Source: Candidatus Aminicenantota bacterium | Lineage (GTDB): Bacteria; Acidobacteriota; Aminicenantia; S016-38 | Direction: 5' to 3' | DNA: 64,000 nt | NCBI GenBank assembly: GCA_027068075.1 | Contig: JAMOUJ010000005.1 | Span: forward strand, 186,001 to 250,000 | Part shown: in pieces, positions 18,169-27,916 of the stretch | Numbering within the stretch: the stretch's first letter is position 1 | Layout of the letters: every line of letters begins with the position of its first letter | The notes under the pieces: generated by a model | Database searches by the model: none | What the model saw: only the letters and a program-made list of their open reading frames with translations | What the model was told of the DNA's origin: nothing | Made by a program: the position numbers and the translations under genes

Positions 18169-19060
18169 TTTTGGAGATTTTTTCCGCCCACCTGAGGGCC
18201 TTCACGGCGGTCTCGTCCCATTTCTCCCCCTTCCCTCCAATGGCCTCTATGAACCTCTCCATCTGGGCCCTAAGGGGCTCTTTAGAAACTATCCTGGTCC
18301 ACTCCTCTTCAATACCGTAAAGGGTGGGCCTGAACCGGGCGAAGGTATTTTCGGCAAAATCCAACTTCACATATAGCCCCGACGGGAAAAAGGCATCCAT
18401 TCGGCGAAGTTTCCTGTCGTAGATTCTACTGGCGGTGACTTCGGCAATGCATGAGGGGAATTTCAAAATAGCCGTGGCAAAGTCAAGTTTCTCCGTGGCA
18501 AAGCGAACCCCGGAGGCGTGGATCAGTTCGGGCTCTTCGCCTATGAGGGAGAGGACGATCTCCAGGTCGTGGATCATGAGGTCCTGGACTACATCTATGT
18601 CCAGGGACCTTCCGGTAAAGGGAGAAAGCCTCTGGGCTCTTATGAAATTAGGTTTCTCCTTGATTTCAAAAAGCCTCCTGGAGGCGGGGTTAAACCTCTC
18701 AACATGCCCCACATGAAGCACCGCCTTCCTGCGGCGGGCAATCTGGAGGAGGTCTTCCGCCTCCCCGCTTCGGGAGGTTATGGGTTTTTCCACCAGAACA
18801 TTGACTCCCCTTTCAAGAAAATGCCTGGCCACCTGGTAGTGGGAATGGGTGGGAGTGGCTACCACCACCCCGTCCACATCCTTTACTTCCACATAGTCCA
18901 GAAGGGGTTCCGCCGAATACTCGGAGCCCACTTCCTCGGCCCTGTCCTTTATAAGGTCCACCACATAGACCAGTTCCGCCTGGGGAATTTCCGATATAAC
19001 CCTTGCATGTATGCTTCCCAACCTTCCCACCCCCACCACCGCCAGTTTAACCCTTTCCAT
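18149..19060 (-). CDS. Gfo/Idh/MocA family oxidoreductase
   Basis: VKLAVVGVGRLGSIHARVISE Rossmann, VATPTHSHYQVARHFLERGVNVLVEKPI. Confidence 0.93.
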   Translation of the reverse strand: MERVKLAVVGVGRLGSIHARVISEIPQAELVYVVDLIKDRAEEVGSEYSAEPLLDYVEVKDVDGVVVATPTHSHYQVARHFLERGVNVLVEKPITSRSGEAEDLLQIARRRKAVLHVGHVERFNPASRRLFEIKEKPNFIRAQRLSPFTGRSLDIDVVQDLMIHDLEIVLSLIGEEPELIHASGVRFATEKLDFATAILKFPSCIAEVTASRIYDRKLRRMDAFFPSGLYVKLDFAENTFARFRPTLYGIEEEWTRIVSKEPLRAQMERFIEAIGGKGEKWDETAVKALRWAEKISKSAERSS

Positions 19061-19064
19061 AACT

Positions 19065-19847
19065 TTACTCCTTCCAGGAAATTATCTTTATACGATTCCG
19101 GCGAGCAAAATCAACCGAGGTCTCCGGGTTGAGAAAAATGGTTTTTTCCGCCTCAAACACCAGGACCCTTCCCCCGGCCTCGGCCATGGCCTCCAGGGTG
19201 GAGGGACCTATCACCGGCAGGTCATACCTGAGGTCCTGGGAGGGACGGCTCACTTTTACCACGATGAATTCCTTGACCAGATCCCCGGCCCTCCTAATCA
19301 TTCTATCCGTCCCCTCCAGGCCCTCCACTGCCACCACCGCCCCATCCTTCCAGGCGATGGCCTGGCCTATATCCATGCGGGCCACCTCCCTGGCCAGGGA
19401 ATACGCCCTGGAGACTTCATCTCTTTCCTTGGGGCTGAGTTTCCCCACCACTTCCCGGGGAGGAAAAACCAGGTGAGGAACGAATTTCAGCGGGCTCACC
19501 ACCTTAACCCCCATCTCCTCTATCATTTCCCCCACGGCCTGGAGAATCTCCATGGCGTTCTTTCCCTTCAGTCTCCTCACCAGGGGGAGGAGGGAAGGAC
19601 GGGAAAACAGGGAGGAAAAGGCTATCCTGTGTTCCACCTTGCCCACCAGAACGGCCTCGTCGGGGGCCAGGGTTTTTAGGGTGGCAAGGGCCTTCTCCAC
19701 ATCCTTGATTTCAAAATTAAATACCCGGGGAGCCTCCAGAGGGTCCCTGGAAAAATTAAAAACCACCACCTCGTAACCCCGGGAAAGGGCTCCCTTCACC
19801 ACTTCTGCGGGGAGGCTCCCGGCCCCGGCCACCACGAGGAGATTCAT
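19065..19847 (-). CDS. lpxI: UDP-2,3-diacylglucosamine diphosphatase LpxI (DUF1009)
   Basis: VAGAGSLPAEVVKGALSRGYEVVVF; IGQAIAWKDGAVVAVEGLEGTDRMIRR; located directly downstream of lpxA. Confidence 0.9.
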   Translation of the reverse strand: MNLLVVAGAGSLPAEVVKGALSRGYEVVVFNFSRDPLEAPRVFNFEIKDVEKALATLKTLAPDEAVLVGKVEHRIAFSSLFSRPSLLPLVRRLKGKNAMEILQAVGEMIEEMGVKVVSPLKFVPHLVFPPREVVGKLSPKERDEVSRAYSLAREVARMDIGQAIAWKDGAVVAVEGLEGTDRMIRRAGDLVKEFIVVKVSRPSQDLRYDLPVIGPSTLEAMAEAGGRVLVFEAEKTIFLNPETSVDFARRNRIKIISWKE

Positions 19848-20650
19848 TTCCTTCTCAACTTGCGATGAAAGCCCCGCCTGGGGTCAACGGTTTTCAGAAA
19901 ATCCAGCAGGACCTTTATCTCCTCTCTATCCCCCAGTTCCTCCTCTATCTTCTTTATGGCTTCCTCCAGAAGCAGGTCCGAGCGGAGAAGGATTTTAAAG
20001 GCTCTATCTATGGCCCGGATCTGCTCCCGGGTAAAACCCCGGCGGGAAAGACCCACGGTGTTTACGCCCACCACCACCAGGGGCCTCAGCCCCACCACCT
20101 TGGCGTAGGGAAGAACATCCTGGTTGACGGCGCTGTACCCCCCCACGAAGGCATGGGCCCCTATCCTTGAAAACTGCTGAACTCCCACGAAGGCGCTTAA
20201 AATGGCGTAGTCGTGCACTTCCACATGGCCGGCTATGGAGGCCCCGTTGGTGAAGATCACATGGTTTCCTATCCTGCAGTCGTGGGCTATGTGGGAATAG
20301 GCCATGAAGTAATTGTCGTTTCCTATGGTGGTTTTTCCTTTGTCCTTGGTGGAGCCTTTGTTTATGGTGACATACTCCCTTATCACATTCCTGTCGCCTA
20401 TGTATATTTCCGTGGGCTCCAGTTTGTATTCCAGATCCTGGGGTCCGCCTCCTATGGAGGCAAAGGGATAAACTATGTTCTCCCTCCCCATGAAGGTGGG
20501 TCCCTGGATCCAGACATTCCCGTAAACCAGGGTGCCTTCCCCTATTTCCACCGGGCCCAGCCTTCCGTCCAGTATGGCATAAGGCCCCACCTCCACCCCT
20601 TCTCCCAGACGAACTTCACCCAGGAGTTGAGCGGTAGGATGAACCTTCAT
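19844..20650 (-). CDS. lpxA: Acyl-ACP--UDP-N-acetylglucosamine O-acyltransferase
   Basis: Left-handed beta-helix hexapeptides; GGGPQDLEYKLEPTEIYIGDRNVIREYVTINKGS, AHDCRIGNHVIFTNGASIAGHVEVHDYAIL. Confidence 0.96.
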   Translation of the reverse strand: MKVHPTAQLLGEVRLGEGVEVGPYAILDGRLGPVEIGEGTLVYGNVWIQGPTFMGRENIVYPFASIGGGPQDLEYKLEPTEIYIGDRNVIREYVTINKGSTKDKGKTTIGNDNYFMAYSHIAHDCRIGNHVIFTNGASIAGHVEVHDYAILSAFVGVQQFSRIGAHAFVGGYSAVNQDVLPYAKVVGLRPLVVVGVNTVGLSRRGFTREQIRAIDRAFKILLRSDLLLEEAIKKIEEELGDREEIKVLLDFLKTVDPRRGFHRKLRRK

Positions 20651-21078
20651 TCCTCATCCACCCCGATGGACTGGATGATGGCCTGGGCGGCCACTTCTCC
20701 ATCCACCCGGGCCACCCCCTTCATGGCGGCGTAGTTGCTCCTCAGTTTTTCCACGGTAAGTTCCATCTCAAGAACATCACCGGGCACCACGGGCTTTTTA
20801 AACCGGGCTTCCTTTATCCCGGCCAGGTAAAACAGTTTTTTTCTGGCCTCTTCAAAGGAATAGAGAAGGAGAACGGCCCCGGTCTGGGCCATGGCCTCCA
20901 GGATCAAAACACCCGGCATTACCGGTCTCCCGGGGAAATGCCCCTGGAAGAAGGATTCGTTGAAGGTCACATTCTTCACCCCTACTATTCGCTTCCCCTC
21001 CTCCACCTCCTTTATCCTGTCCACCAGCATAAAGGGATAGCGATGGGGAAGAAGGGCCAGAATCTCCTCCACCTTCAT
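20647..21078 (-). CDS. fabZ: 3-hydroxyacyl-ACP dehydratase
   Basis: LLPHRYPFMLVDRIKE, FFQGHFPGRPVMPGVLILEAMAQTGAVL. Confidence 0.96.
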   Translation of the reverse strand: MKVEEILALLPHRYPFMLVDRIKEVEEGKRIVGVKNVTFNESFFQGHFPGRPVMPGVLILEAMAQTGAVLLLYSFEEARKKLFYLAGIKEARFKKPVVPGDVLEMELTVEKLRSNYAAMKGVARVDGEVAAQAIIQSIGVDEE

Positions 21079-21602
21079 TTTCCTATGCCCACCTGTTTGT
21101 CAAACATCCTGTCCAGTTCTCCGATGACCTCTGAGGAAATGTCAATCACCGGGTCGGAGAATATAACCTGCCTTTTGTCCAGAACCACCACCAACCCCTT
21201 GGCCTTGGCCACCTTACGGATAACCTTGAGCATCTTCTGCTGAAAAGCCCCCAGTTTTTTCTGATTGGCCCGGGCCAGTTCGTCCTTGGCATCGTCCACA
21301 TACCTCTTGAGGGCCTTCTGCTTCTCTATTATTTTCTCTTGAAGTCTCTGGACGGCCTGGGAACTCATAACCCCCTGCTGGGTCTGAAGTTTCCTTTGAA
21401 GGCTCTGTATTTCCTTCTGCCTTCTGGCTATCTCCGCTTCCTTTCTTTTCTGAAGGGCCTGAAGTTCGCTCAGGATCTTCTTCCCCTCCTTAGAATTGGC
21501 CAATATGTAATCGGGGTTTACCACTCCGATTCTCACCTTCTGGCCATAACCCACCCCGGAAAGGAAAATCAGAGCGAGAATTCCCAAAAGCGTTTTTTTC
21601 AT
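21075..21602 (-). CDS. OmpH/Skp family periplasmic chaperone
   Basis: Signal peptide, long coiled coil, VVLDKRQVIFSDPVIDIS; between bamA and fabZ. Confidence 0.85.
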   Translation of the reverse strand: MKKTLLGILALIFLSGVGYGQKVRIGVVNPDYILANSKEGKKILSELQALQKRKEAEIARRQKEIQSLQRKLQTQQGVMSSQAVQRLQEKIIEKQKALKRYVDDAKDELARANQKKLGAFQQKMLKVIRKVAKAKGLVVVLDKRQVIFSDPVIDISSEVIGELDRMFDKQVGIGK

Positions 21603-21618
21603 AACCTACCTCCTTGCT

Positions 21619-23916
21619 TTAAAATGTTCTTCCCATTCCTATCCTTATGGTAAAGTTTCTATCGTATTTGGTGGGAAGTTTAGGATTATACGAAATTATA
21701 AGGCGGAAGGGAATCCTTAGCATTTCTATGAAAACCCTTCCCTCCACTCCTGCACAGTAGTACAGGTCCGTTATGTCCATCCTCTGGTCTTCGCTGTAAA
21801 CATTTCCAGCGTCCAGGAAGAGGACCACCGCCATGGGCGAATTTTTCATCCTCATTTCGTACTCAAGGTTAAAGAGGAGGGACTTGGTTCCTCCTATTCT
21901 TACCTCGTTCTCCTGGGGGCTTACCCGGTAAAAATCAAAACCCCTGAGGGTCTGTTCTCCCCCCATGAATATCCTTTCGTATATGGGAATGGTGTCCCCG
22001 CCCAGGGCCTTCATGTATTGAAGCCTGAAGTGCATCCCAAGAATGTGACCCCATCTAAATTTGTGGTAATGGGTAAATTCCACCCAATTGCTTATGAAAT
22101 CGGTTTCGCTCCCCAGCATTCCGCTGGCCACCTTCATCCCGTAAAGGTATAGGGTCCCCTTCTCAGGCCAGATGGGGGAGTCCACGCTGGAGCGGTAAAT
22201 AACCGGGGATATGGCGGCTATTCTCATGTCGGTGAGCCAAAGAAGCCGGTAAAATTTCGGCAGTCTCTTTAGGTAGTCCTCATTGACATCTCTCAGGGAA
22301 ATAAAATCGTTGGCGTAGGAGAGGTTAAACCTCCAGAAACCCTTCTTCAAACCGAAGGTTATCCCGCCTCCCTTCATCTGCCTGGTGAACATGTACGGAA
22401 AAATGGAAAGGTTGTTGTGGATGTTGAAGGTAAGGAAAACCGGCCTATCAAAGAGATAGGGTTCGGTGAAGGATATGCTGTAACTTTTGTACCGGGTCCC
22501 GTACTGAACGAAGAGGCTGAGGTTCTCCCCCTTCCCCATAAAGTTGGATGTGGAAAGGGAACCTCCCACGAAATACCCGAAGAAGCCTCCGTATCCCGCG
22601 TTGAAGAATATCTGATTTCGGTGCATCTCCTCCAGTTTCACCACCACATCCATTTTGTCCTCTCCCACCGGGTGAAACTCCGGGTTCTCCTTCATCTCCA
22701 CTATCCCCAGTTGCCTTATCCTTATGAGGCTGTTCTTGAAGGCGTCCACATTGAAATAATCCCCTTCGGCAATGAGAAACTCCCTCCGCAGGACCTTGTC
22801 GTAGGTGTATGTATTGCCCTTAAAATCCAGGCGGTGGAGACGAACCCTTTTGTTCTCCACTATCATAAAGGTTATGTCCACCCGATGGCTTTCGGGTTTT
22901 GGCTCCTCCACCGGGATTATCTGGGCGTATATGTAACCTATGGACCCGTAAAGGTCCTGAATGTTTTTCACGGAGTCCTCCCGTCTGCTCAGGGAGTAAA
23001 TCTGATTTTTCTTGAGCAATATGAGGGACCTTATTAAGTCCCTGGGGAAGGCCTTGTTCCCCTTTATCTCCACCTTCCCTATCCTGTAGATGTTCCCCTC
23101 GTTTACCTGAAAGATCACCTTGATCATCTTCCGCTTCTGACCCAGAAAATCCCTTTTCTCCTCTATCTGTATTCTGGGCTCCCCTACGAATACATCAAGG
23201 AAACCCAGGTCCAGGTATTTTTTCCTGAGTTCCTGGCGGGCCTCCTCCAGGGCCTTGGAGGAATAAACGGTCTTTTTGAGGGAAACCAGATTAAGGGGGG
23301 AAAACTTCTTTATGGATTTTATGGCCCTGATGAGCACCGGGGTGGGAACCATGCTGTTTCCCCGGATCTCAATATCCCCTATGCGAAGTTTCCCCCCGGC
23401 CTTAACATCAAATATCAGGGTTATTTCGTCCTTGCCCTCCTTCCTTACCTCCACCCGACCCAGGGCAAAGCCCTTTTCCTTTAGGAAATCCTCTATCACC
23501 TTCTTAACCCTCGCCACCCTGGACGGTTGGTAATAGGAATAGGGAAGGATCTCCACCCCCTCCTCCTTCAGTTTGTCCGTTATATCACTTTTCTTGATGT
23601 ACCTATCGGTTTTTATCTCTATTTTCTTGACTATGGGCCTTTCCTTAAGGACGAACCTGATAACCCTCCCCTCGTCCTTTACGAAAACCTGAATGTCGGA
23701 AAAAAAGCCGGTTTTCCAGAGGTTCTCAATGTCCTGCCTCACCCGGGCAGGGCTGAATTCCATCCCTTCGGAGGAGACAAGATAATACTTAACCGTCTGC
23801 GGGGAAAGCCTCTTAAGCCCTACGATCTCTATCTTTTTTATCCTGGCCGCCCACAGGGGAAGGAGAAGAAGGACTATCAGTCCTGCTTTTAACGATAAAC
23901 TCGCCTTGTTTTTCAT
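21619..23916 (-). CDS. bamA: Outer membrane assembly factor BamA (POTRA + beta barrel; start refined to MKNKASL)
   Basis: POTRA repeats (IKKIEIVGLKRLSPQTVKYYL, GDIEIRGNSMVP, GKVEIKGNKAF), barrel with FMGGEQTLRGFDFYRVSP. Confidence 0.95.
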   Translation of the reverse strand: MKNKASLSLKAGLIVLLLLPLWAARIKKIEIVGLKRLSPQTVKYYLVSSEGMEFSPARVRQDIENLWKTGFFSDIQVFVKDEGRVIRFVLKERPIVKKIEIKTDRYIKKSDITDKLKEEGVEILPYSYYQPSRVARVKKVIEDFLKEKGFALGRVEVRKEGKDEITLIFDVKAGGKLRIGDIEIRGNSMVPTPVLIRAIKSIKKFSPLNLVSLKKTVYSSKALEEARQELRKKYLDLGFLDVFVGEPRIQIEEKRDFLGQKRKMIKVIFQVNEGNIYRIGKVEIKGNKAFPRDLIRSLILLKKNQIYSLSRREDSVKNIQDLYGSIGYIYAQIIPVEEPKPESHRVDITFMIVENKRVRLHRLDFKGNTYTYDKVLRREFLIAEGDYFNVDAFKNSLIRIRQLGIVEMKENPEFHPVGEDKMDVVVKLEEMHRNQIFFNAGYGGFFGYFVGGSLSTSNFMGKGENLSLFVQYGTRYKSYSISFTEPYLFDRPVFLTFNIHNNLSIFPYMFTRQMKGGGITFGLKKGFWRFNLSYANDFISLRDVNEDYLKRLPKFYRLLWLTDMRIAAISPVIYRSSVDSPIWPEKGTLYLYGMKVASGMLGSETDFISNWVEFTHYHKFRWGHILGMHFRLQYMKALGGDTIPIYERIFMGGEQTLRGFDFYRVSPQENEVRIGGTKSLLFNLEYEMRMKNSPMAVVLFLDAGNVYSEDQRMDITDLYYCAGVEGRVFIEMLRIPFRLIISYNPKLPTKYDRNFTIRIGMGRTF

Positions 23917-26089
23917 TGACCTCAATTATAATCCATTTTCCCGTTTTCTTCAAAAGGAGTTCCGCCGCCCTGTCTATTATTTCCCTTTCAATTATTCTCC
24001 TCAACGGCCGGGCCCCGAATTTCCACTCCTCCAGCGCCCTCCCCACCAGAAGTTCCAGGGCGGAGGGAGAAAGTTTGAGTTCCCATCCCATGGGCCTGGC
24101 ATCCCGGTTGACCTGTTCCACTATTGATTGGGCTATCTTCTTAAGGTCGTCCCGGTCCAGGGGCTTGAAGAAAATAACCTCGTCCAGGCGGTTCAGGAAC
24201 TCCGGGGAGAAAAATCCGCTGACGCTTTCCTTCACCAATCTTTCCCTTTCGCTTCGGCTGAGGGAGGCAAAGCCCACCTTCCTGGCAGAGAGCATCTCCC
24301 TGGTGCCGATGTTGGAAGTCATTATTATGATGGTATTGGTAAAGTCGGTGGTTCTTCCCATACCGTCGGTGAGCCGTCCATCCTCAAGGACCTGAAGGAA
24401 AAGGTTAAAAATGGAGGGATGGGCCTTTTCCACCTCGTCCAGAAGGACCACAGAATAGGGATTGTTTCTAACCCTCTCCGTGAGGTAGCCTCCCTGGCCG
24501 TAACCCACATACCCCGGGGGAGCCCCTATCAGCCTGGATATGGTGTGTTCCTCCCTGAACTCCGACATGTCAATTCTTATAAGTTTTTCCTCGCTGCCCA
24601 TGAGGTGCCTGGCCAGCACCCTGGCCGTGTGGGTTTTACCCACCCCCGTAGGTCCCACGAAGAGGAAAACGCCCCAGGGTCTCTTTCCCCGCCGAACCCC
24701 CACCGAAGCCCTTTTTATGGCAGAGACCAGGGCTTCTATGGCGTGGCCTTGGCCTATTATTTCCTTCTCCATCCTTTCCTTGAGCCGGGATACCCGGTCC
24801 CCTTCGCTTTCCTTCAGGCTGGGAAGCGGAATCCCGGTTTTCTGGGAAACCAACTTCTCCACATCCGCCTTGCGAACCACCCTCCTTCCCTGGAGCGCCA
24901 CCCGGGCCCCGGCCTCGTCCAGGAGGTCCACCGCCTTGTCCGGAAACTGCCTGTAGGTTATGTAGAGGGAAGAAAGTTTCACCATGGACTTAAGGGCTTC
25001 CTGGGTGTAGCGGACCCCGTGGTGCTCCTCGTATTTCCACCTCAACCCTTTCAGTATGTTTAAAACCTCCTCCTGGGAGGGGGGGGTTATAAATATTTTT
25101 TGAAACCTTCTGTCCAGGGCAGGATCCTGCTCTATGGTGGCCCTGTAATCTGAAGGGGTGGTGGTTCCTATCATCCTCACCTTGCCAGAGGCGAGGAAGG
25201 GCTTTAAAATGGAGGCGGCATCTATGGCGCCCTCGGCGGCCCCAGCCCCCACGATGGTGTGAATCTCGTCTATGAAGAGAATGACATCCTTCCTCTCCCT
25301 GACTTCCTCCAGGATGTCCCTCATCCTTTCCTCAAACTCGCCCCTGTATTTGGTCCCCGCCACCACATCGGAAATAGAGAGCATTATTATGTTCTTGTTC
25401 TTCAGGAAGGCGGGAACTTCCCCCCTGGACATTCTCTGGGCCAACCCTTCCACTATGGCGGTTTTGCCAACGCCGGCCTCCCCGATGAGAAGCGGATTGT
25501 TCTTCTTCCTGCGGGCCAGAACATTGACCAGCATTTCCACTTCCCTCTCCCTCCCTATGAGGGGATCCATCCTCCCCTTTCTGGCCAGGTCCACCAGATC
25601 CACTGAAAACTCTTCCAGGATCCCCGGCATAAGCGGAAATTCCTCGTTTTCCGGGAAACCCCGAAGTATGTAGGACCTGAGCCTCATGGGGCTCATCCCA
25701 TAACTCATAAGGAGTTCCGCCGCCAGAGATTGCCTATCCCTCAAAATCCCCAACAATATGTGCTCCACCCCCACCACCTGGGAATTCATGGAAATGGCCT
25801 CTTCCTCGGCGTAGTTCAGCACCCTGTCGGCGGCCTCGCTCAGGGGAACATCCGTCAGGTAAACCTTGAGGGAGGAGGGGCCCTGCTTCATTATGCTGAG
25901 GTCTTCCTTTAATTGCTCCGGGTCTATATGGAAGGCCCGCAATATCCTGACCACATTCCCCACCTTCACCTTGGTTATTCCCAGAAGAAGGTGATCAGGA
26001 CCCACGCTGGTCTCCCCGAAATCAAAAAGGGCTATTTGCTTGGCAAAGTTTATTACCTGTTTGGCTCCTTCGCTCAGTTTATGCAACAT
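23813..26089 (-). CDS. ATP-dependent Clp protease ATP-binding subunit (ClpC/ClpA-like)
   Basis: N-domain pair, two AAA modules (GEAGVGKTAIVEGLA; GPTGVGKTHTARVLA), KVGF ClpP-loop-like tripeptide. Confidence 0.93.
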   Translation of the reverse strand: MLHKLSEGAKQVINFAKQIALFDFGETSVGPDHLLLGITKVKVGNVVRILRAFHIDPEQLKEDLSIMKQGPSSLKVYLTDVPLSEAADRVLNYAEEEAISMNSQVVGVEHILLGILRDRQSLAAELLMSYGMSPMRLRSYILRGFPENEEFPLMPGILEEFSVDLVDLARKGRMDPLIGREREVEMLVNVLARRKKNNPLLIGEAGVGKTAIVEGLAQRMSRGEVPAFLKNKNIIMLSISDVVAGTKYRGEFEERMRDILEEVRERKDVILFIDEIHTIVGAGAAEGAIDAASILKPFLASGKVRMIGTTTPSDYRATIEQDPALDRRFQKIFITPPSQEEVLNILKGLRWKYEEHHGVRYTQEALKSMVKLSSLYITYRQFPDKAVDLLDEAGARVALQGRRVVRKADVEKLVSQKTGIPLPSLKESEGDRVSRLKERMEKEIIGQGHAIEALVSAIKRASVGVRRGKRPWGVFLFVGPTGVGKTHTARVLARHLMGSEEKLIRIDMSEFREEHTISRLIGAPPGYVGYGQGGYLTERVRNNPYSVVLLDEVEKAHPSIFNLFLQVLEDGRLTDGMGRTTDFTNTIIIMTSNIGTREMLSARKVGFASLSRSERERLVKESVSGFFSPEFLNRLDEVIFFKPLDRDDLKKIAQSIVEQVNRDARPMGWELKLSPSALELLVGRALEEWKFGARPLRRIIEREIIDRAAELLLKKTGKWIIIEVNEKQGEFIVKSRTDSPSSPSPVGGQDKKDRDRRA

Positions 26090-26748
26090 TTCAATTCACC
26101 TCTTTCCAATAAATATATTTTACCCCATTTTTCGGCAATTTCCCGGTTGTGGGTCACTATTATAAGGGTGAAGCCAAGCCGGCGGTGGAGGTCTTTAAGG
26201 ACCTCTATCAATTGAAGGGAGGATTTCCAGTCAAGATTGCCCGTGGGTTCGTCGGCCAGAAGGAGACCAGGGCCTGCCACCAGGGCCCGGGCCAGGGCAA
26301 CCCTCTGCTTCTCCCCTCCGGAAAGTTGGGAGGGCTTAAATTTCACCCGATGGGCTATCCCCACCAGTTCCAGGATTTCCCTGGACTTCTCCTCGGCGTC
26401 CTCCTCTCCTCTGATGAGGAGGGGCATCATGACATTTTCCACCACATTGAACTCCGGAAGCAGGTGGTGGAATTGGAAAACGAACCCTATTTTCCTGTTT
26501 CTCAAAAGGGCCAATTCCCCCTCACCCATGGAGGATACCTCCACCCCGTCAATGTACACCCTGCCGGAGGTGGGGGGCAAAAGGGTCCCTATTATGTGCA
26601 GGAGAGTGGTTTTTCCGCTGCCCGATGGACCCATTATTGAAACGGCCTCTCCCCTTCCCACCACCAGATCTATCCCGTTCAATACCGTGAGGTCTCCATC
26701 GGGACCGGGGTAGGTCTTTACCACCCCTTCCAGTTTTACTTCACTCAT
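26074..26748 (-). CDS. lolD: Lipoprotein-releasing ABC transporter ATPase
   Basis: [56 protein letters not shown]; adjacent to LolC/E permease. Confidence 0.93.
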   Translation of the reverse strand: MSEVKLEGVVKTYPGPDGDLTVLNGIDLVVGRGEAVSIMGPSGSGKTTLLHIIGTLLPPTSGRVYIDGVEVSSMGEGELALLRNRKIGFVFQFHHLLPEFNVVENVMMPLLIRGEEDAEEKSREILELVGIAHRVKFKPSQLSGGEKQRVALARALVAGPGLLLADEPTGNLDWKSSLQLIEVLKDLHRRLGFTLIIVTHNREIAEKWGKIYLLERGELKCCIN

Positions 26749-27916
26749 ATCTTATGGCCTCCGACGGGTCTATGGAGGATGCCTTCCTGGCGGGATAAAG
26801 GGTGGAGAGGAAACTTATGAAGAGGGCAAAAAGCCCCACCCCCAGGGCTTCCAGGGGCTTTACATGGAAGGGAACATGGTCCAATTGATAAATGTCCGGT
26901 GGGATTTTTATCAGGCTGAACCTGTTGGCCAGAAAAGCAAAGAAAATCCCCAGGGCCTCTCCGATTAAAACCCCGATTATCCCTATAAGAACCCCCTGAT
27001 ACATGAATATTTTAGAAATGTCCCCCCGGGTGGCTCCCATGGACATGAGAACCCCTATGTCCTTAACCTTTTCCATGACCATGAGGATCAAGGAGGCCAC
27101 TATGTTGAGGGCAGCCACCACCACTATGAGGGCTATGACCAAGAAGATGACCTTCTTCTCCAGTTTAAGGGACTCAAAGAGGGTTCTGTTGATTTCGCTC
27201 CAGGGGGTAAAGGTAAACTCCGGGAACTTCTTCTCCAGAATAGAAGCGTATTCCCGGGCCTTGTAGATGTCGTCCACATCAATGTTTATGTAGTTTACGG
27301 GAAAATCCTGCCCCAGCATTTCCCGGGCCCTCTCCAGGGGAAAGGCGGCGGCGGTGTTGTCCAGAACATAAAGACCGCTGGAAAAACCTCCCTCCACCCG
27401 AACCCGCCGGGCCCTGGGCCTGGCTCCGAAGGGAGTAAGTTCCAGGCGGGGAAGATATATTTCCACCGTCTCGCCGGGAAACACCCCCAGGGCTTCCATT
27501 ACCTTTCTTCCCAGGAGCAAACCTTCCCCCCGGAAGCCCCGGGCCCATGGAGGAGGAGAGGAAAGGGACACGCCCCTCAGCATAACCGCCTGGGTGGACA
27601 GGGGACCCCGGGCCAGGGCCTGATATATGGCCTGGGGATAGGCCCTCTTGACGAAGGGGAAGCCTTCCATCTCTTCGCACACCTTCTTCCAGGAACGCAC
27701 CCCTCCCTCGGGCAGGGAAACCATTATGGCGGAGGTAGCCTCCAGGACCTTTCCCTGAATTTCACCGTGGAACCCGGAGATGAGGGCCAGGGCCACCACC
27801 AGGGAGGCCACGCCGATGGTGATCCCCAGGATGGATACTGCTGAAATAAGGGATATAAAGGTCTGTTTCCTCCTGGAGAACAGGTATCTCAGGGCCACGA
27901 AGAGGGGAAATTTCAT
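26741..27916 (-). CDS. Lipoprotein-releasing ABC transporter permease (LolC/LolE family)
   Basis: FVALRYLFSRRKQTFISLISAVSILGITIGVASLVVALALISGFHGEIQ; FtsX-like C-terminus. Confidence 0.93.
   Translation of the reverse strand: MKFPLFVALRYLFSRRKQTFISLISAVSILGITIGVASLVVALALISGFHGEIQGKVLEATSAIMVSLPEGGVRSWKKVCEEMEGFPFVKRAYPQAIYQALARGPLSTQAVMLRGVSLSSPPPWARGFRGEGLLLGRKVMEALGVFPGETVEIYLPRLELTPFGARPRARRVRVEGGFSSGLYVLDNTAAAFPLERAREMLGQDFPVNYINIDVDDIYKAREYASILEKKFPEFTFTPWSEINRTLFESLKLEKKVIFLVIALIVVVAALNIVASLILMVMEKVKDIGVLMSMGATRGDISKIFMYQGVLIGIIGVLIGEALGIFFAFLANRFSLIKIPPDIYQLDHVPFHVKPLEALGVGLFALFISFLSTLYPARKASSIDPSEAIRYE

Noticed and set aside
24128-25063. 311-aa plus-strand ORF antisense to clp
   Set aside because: Antisense of a strongly conserved AAA+ gene; no domain recognisable, no SD.
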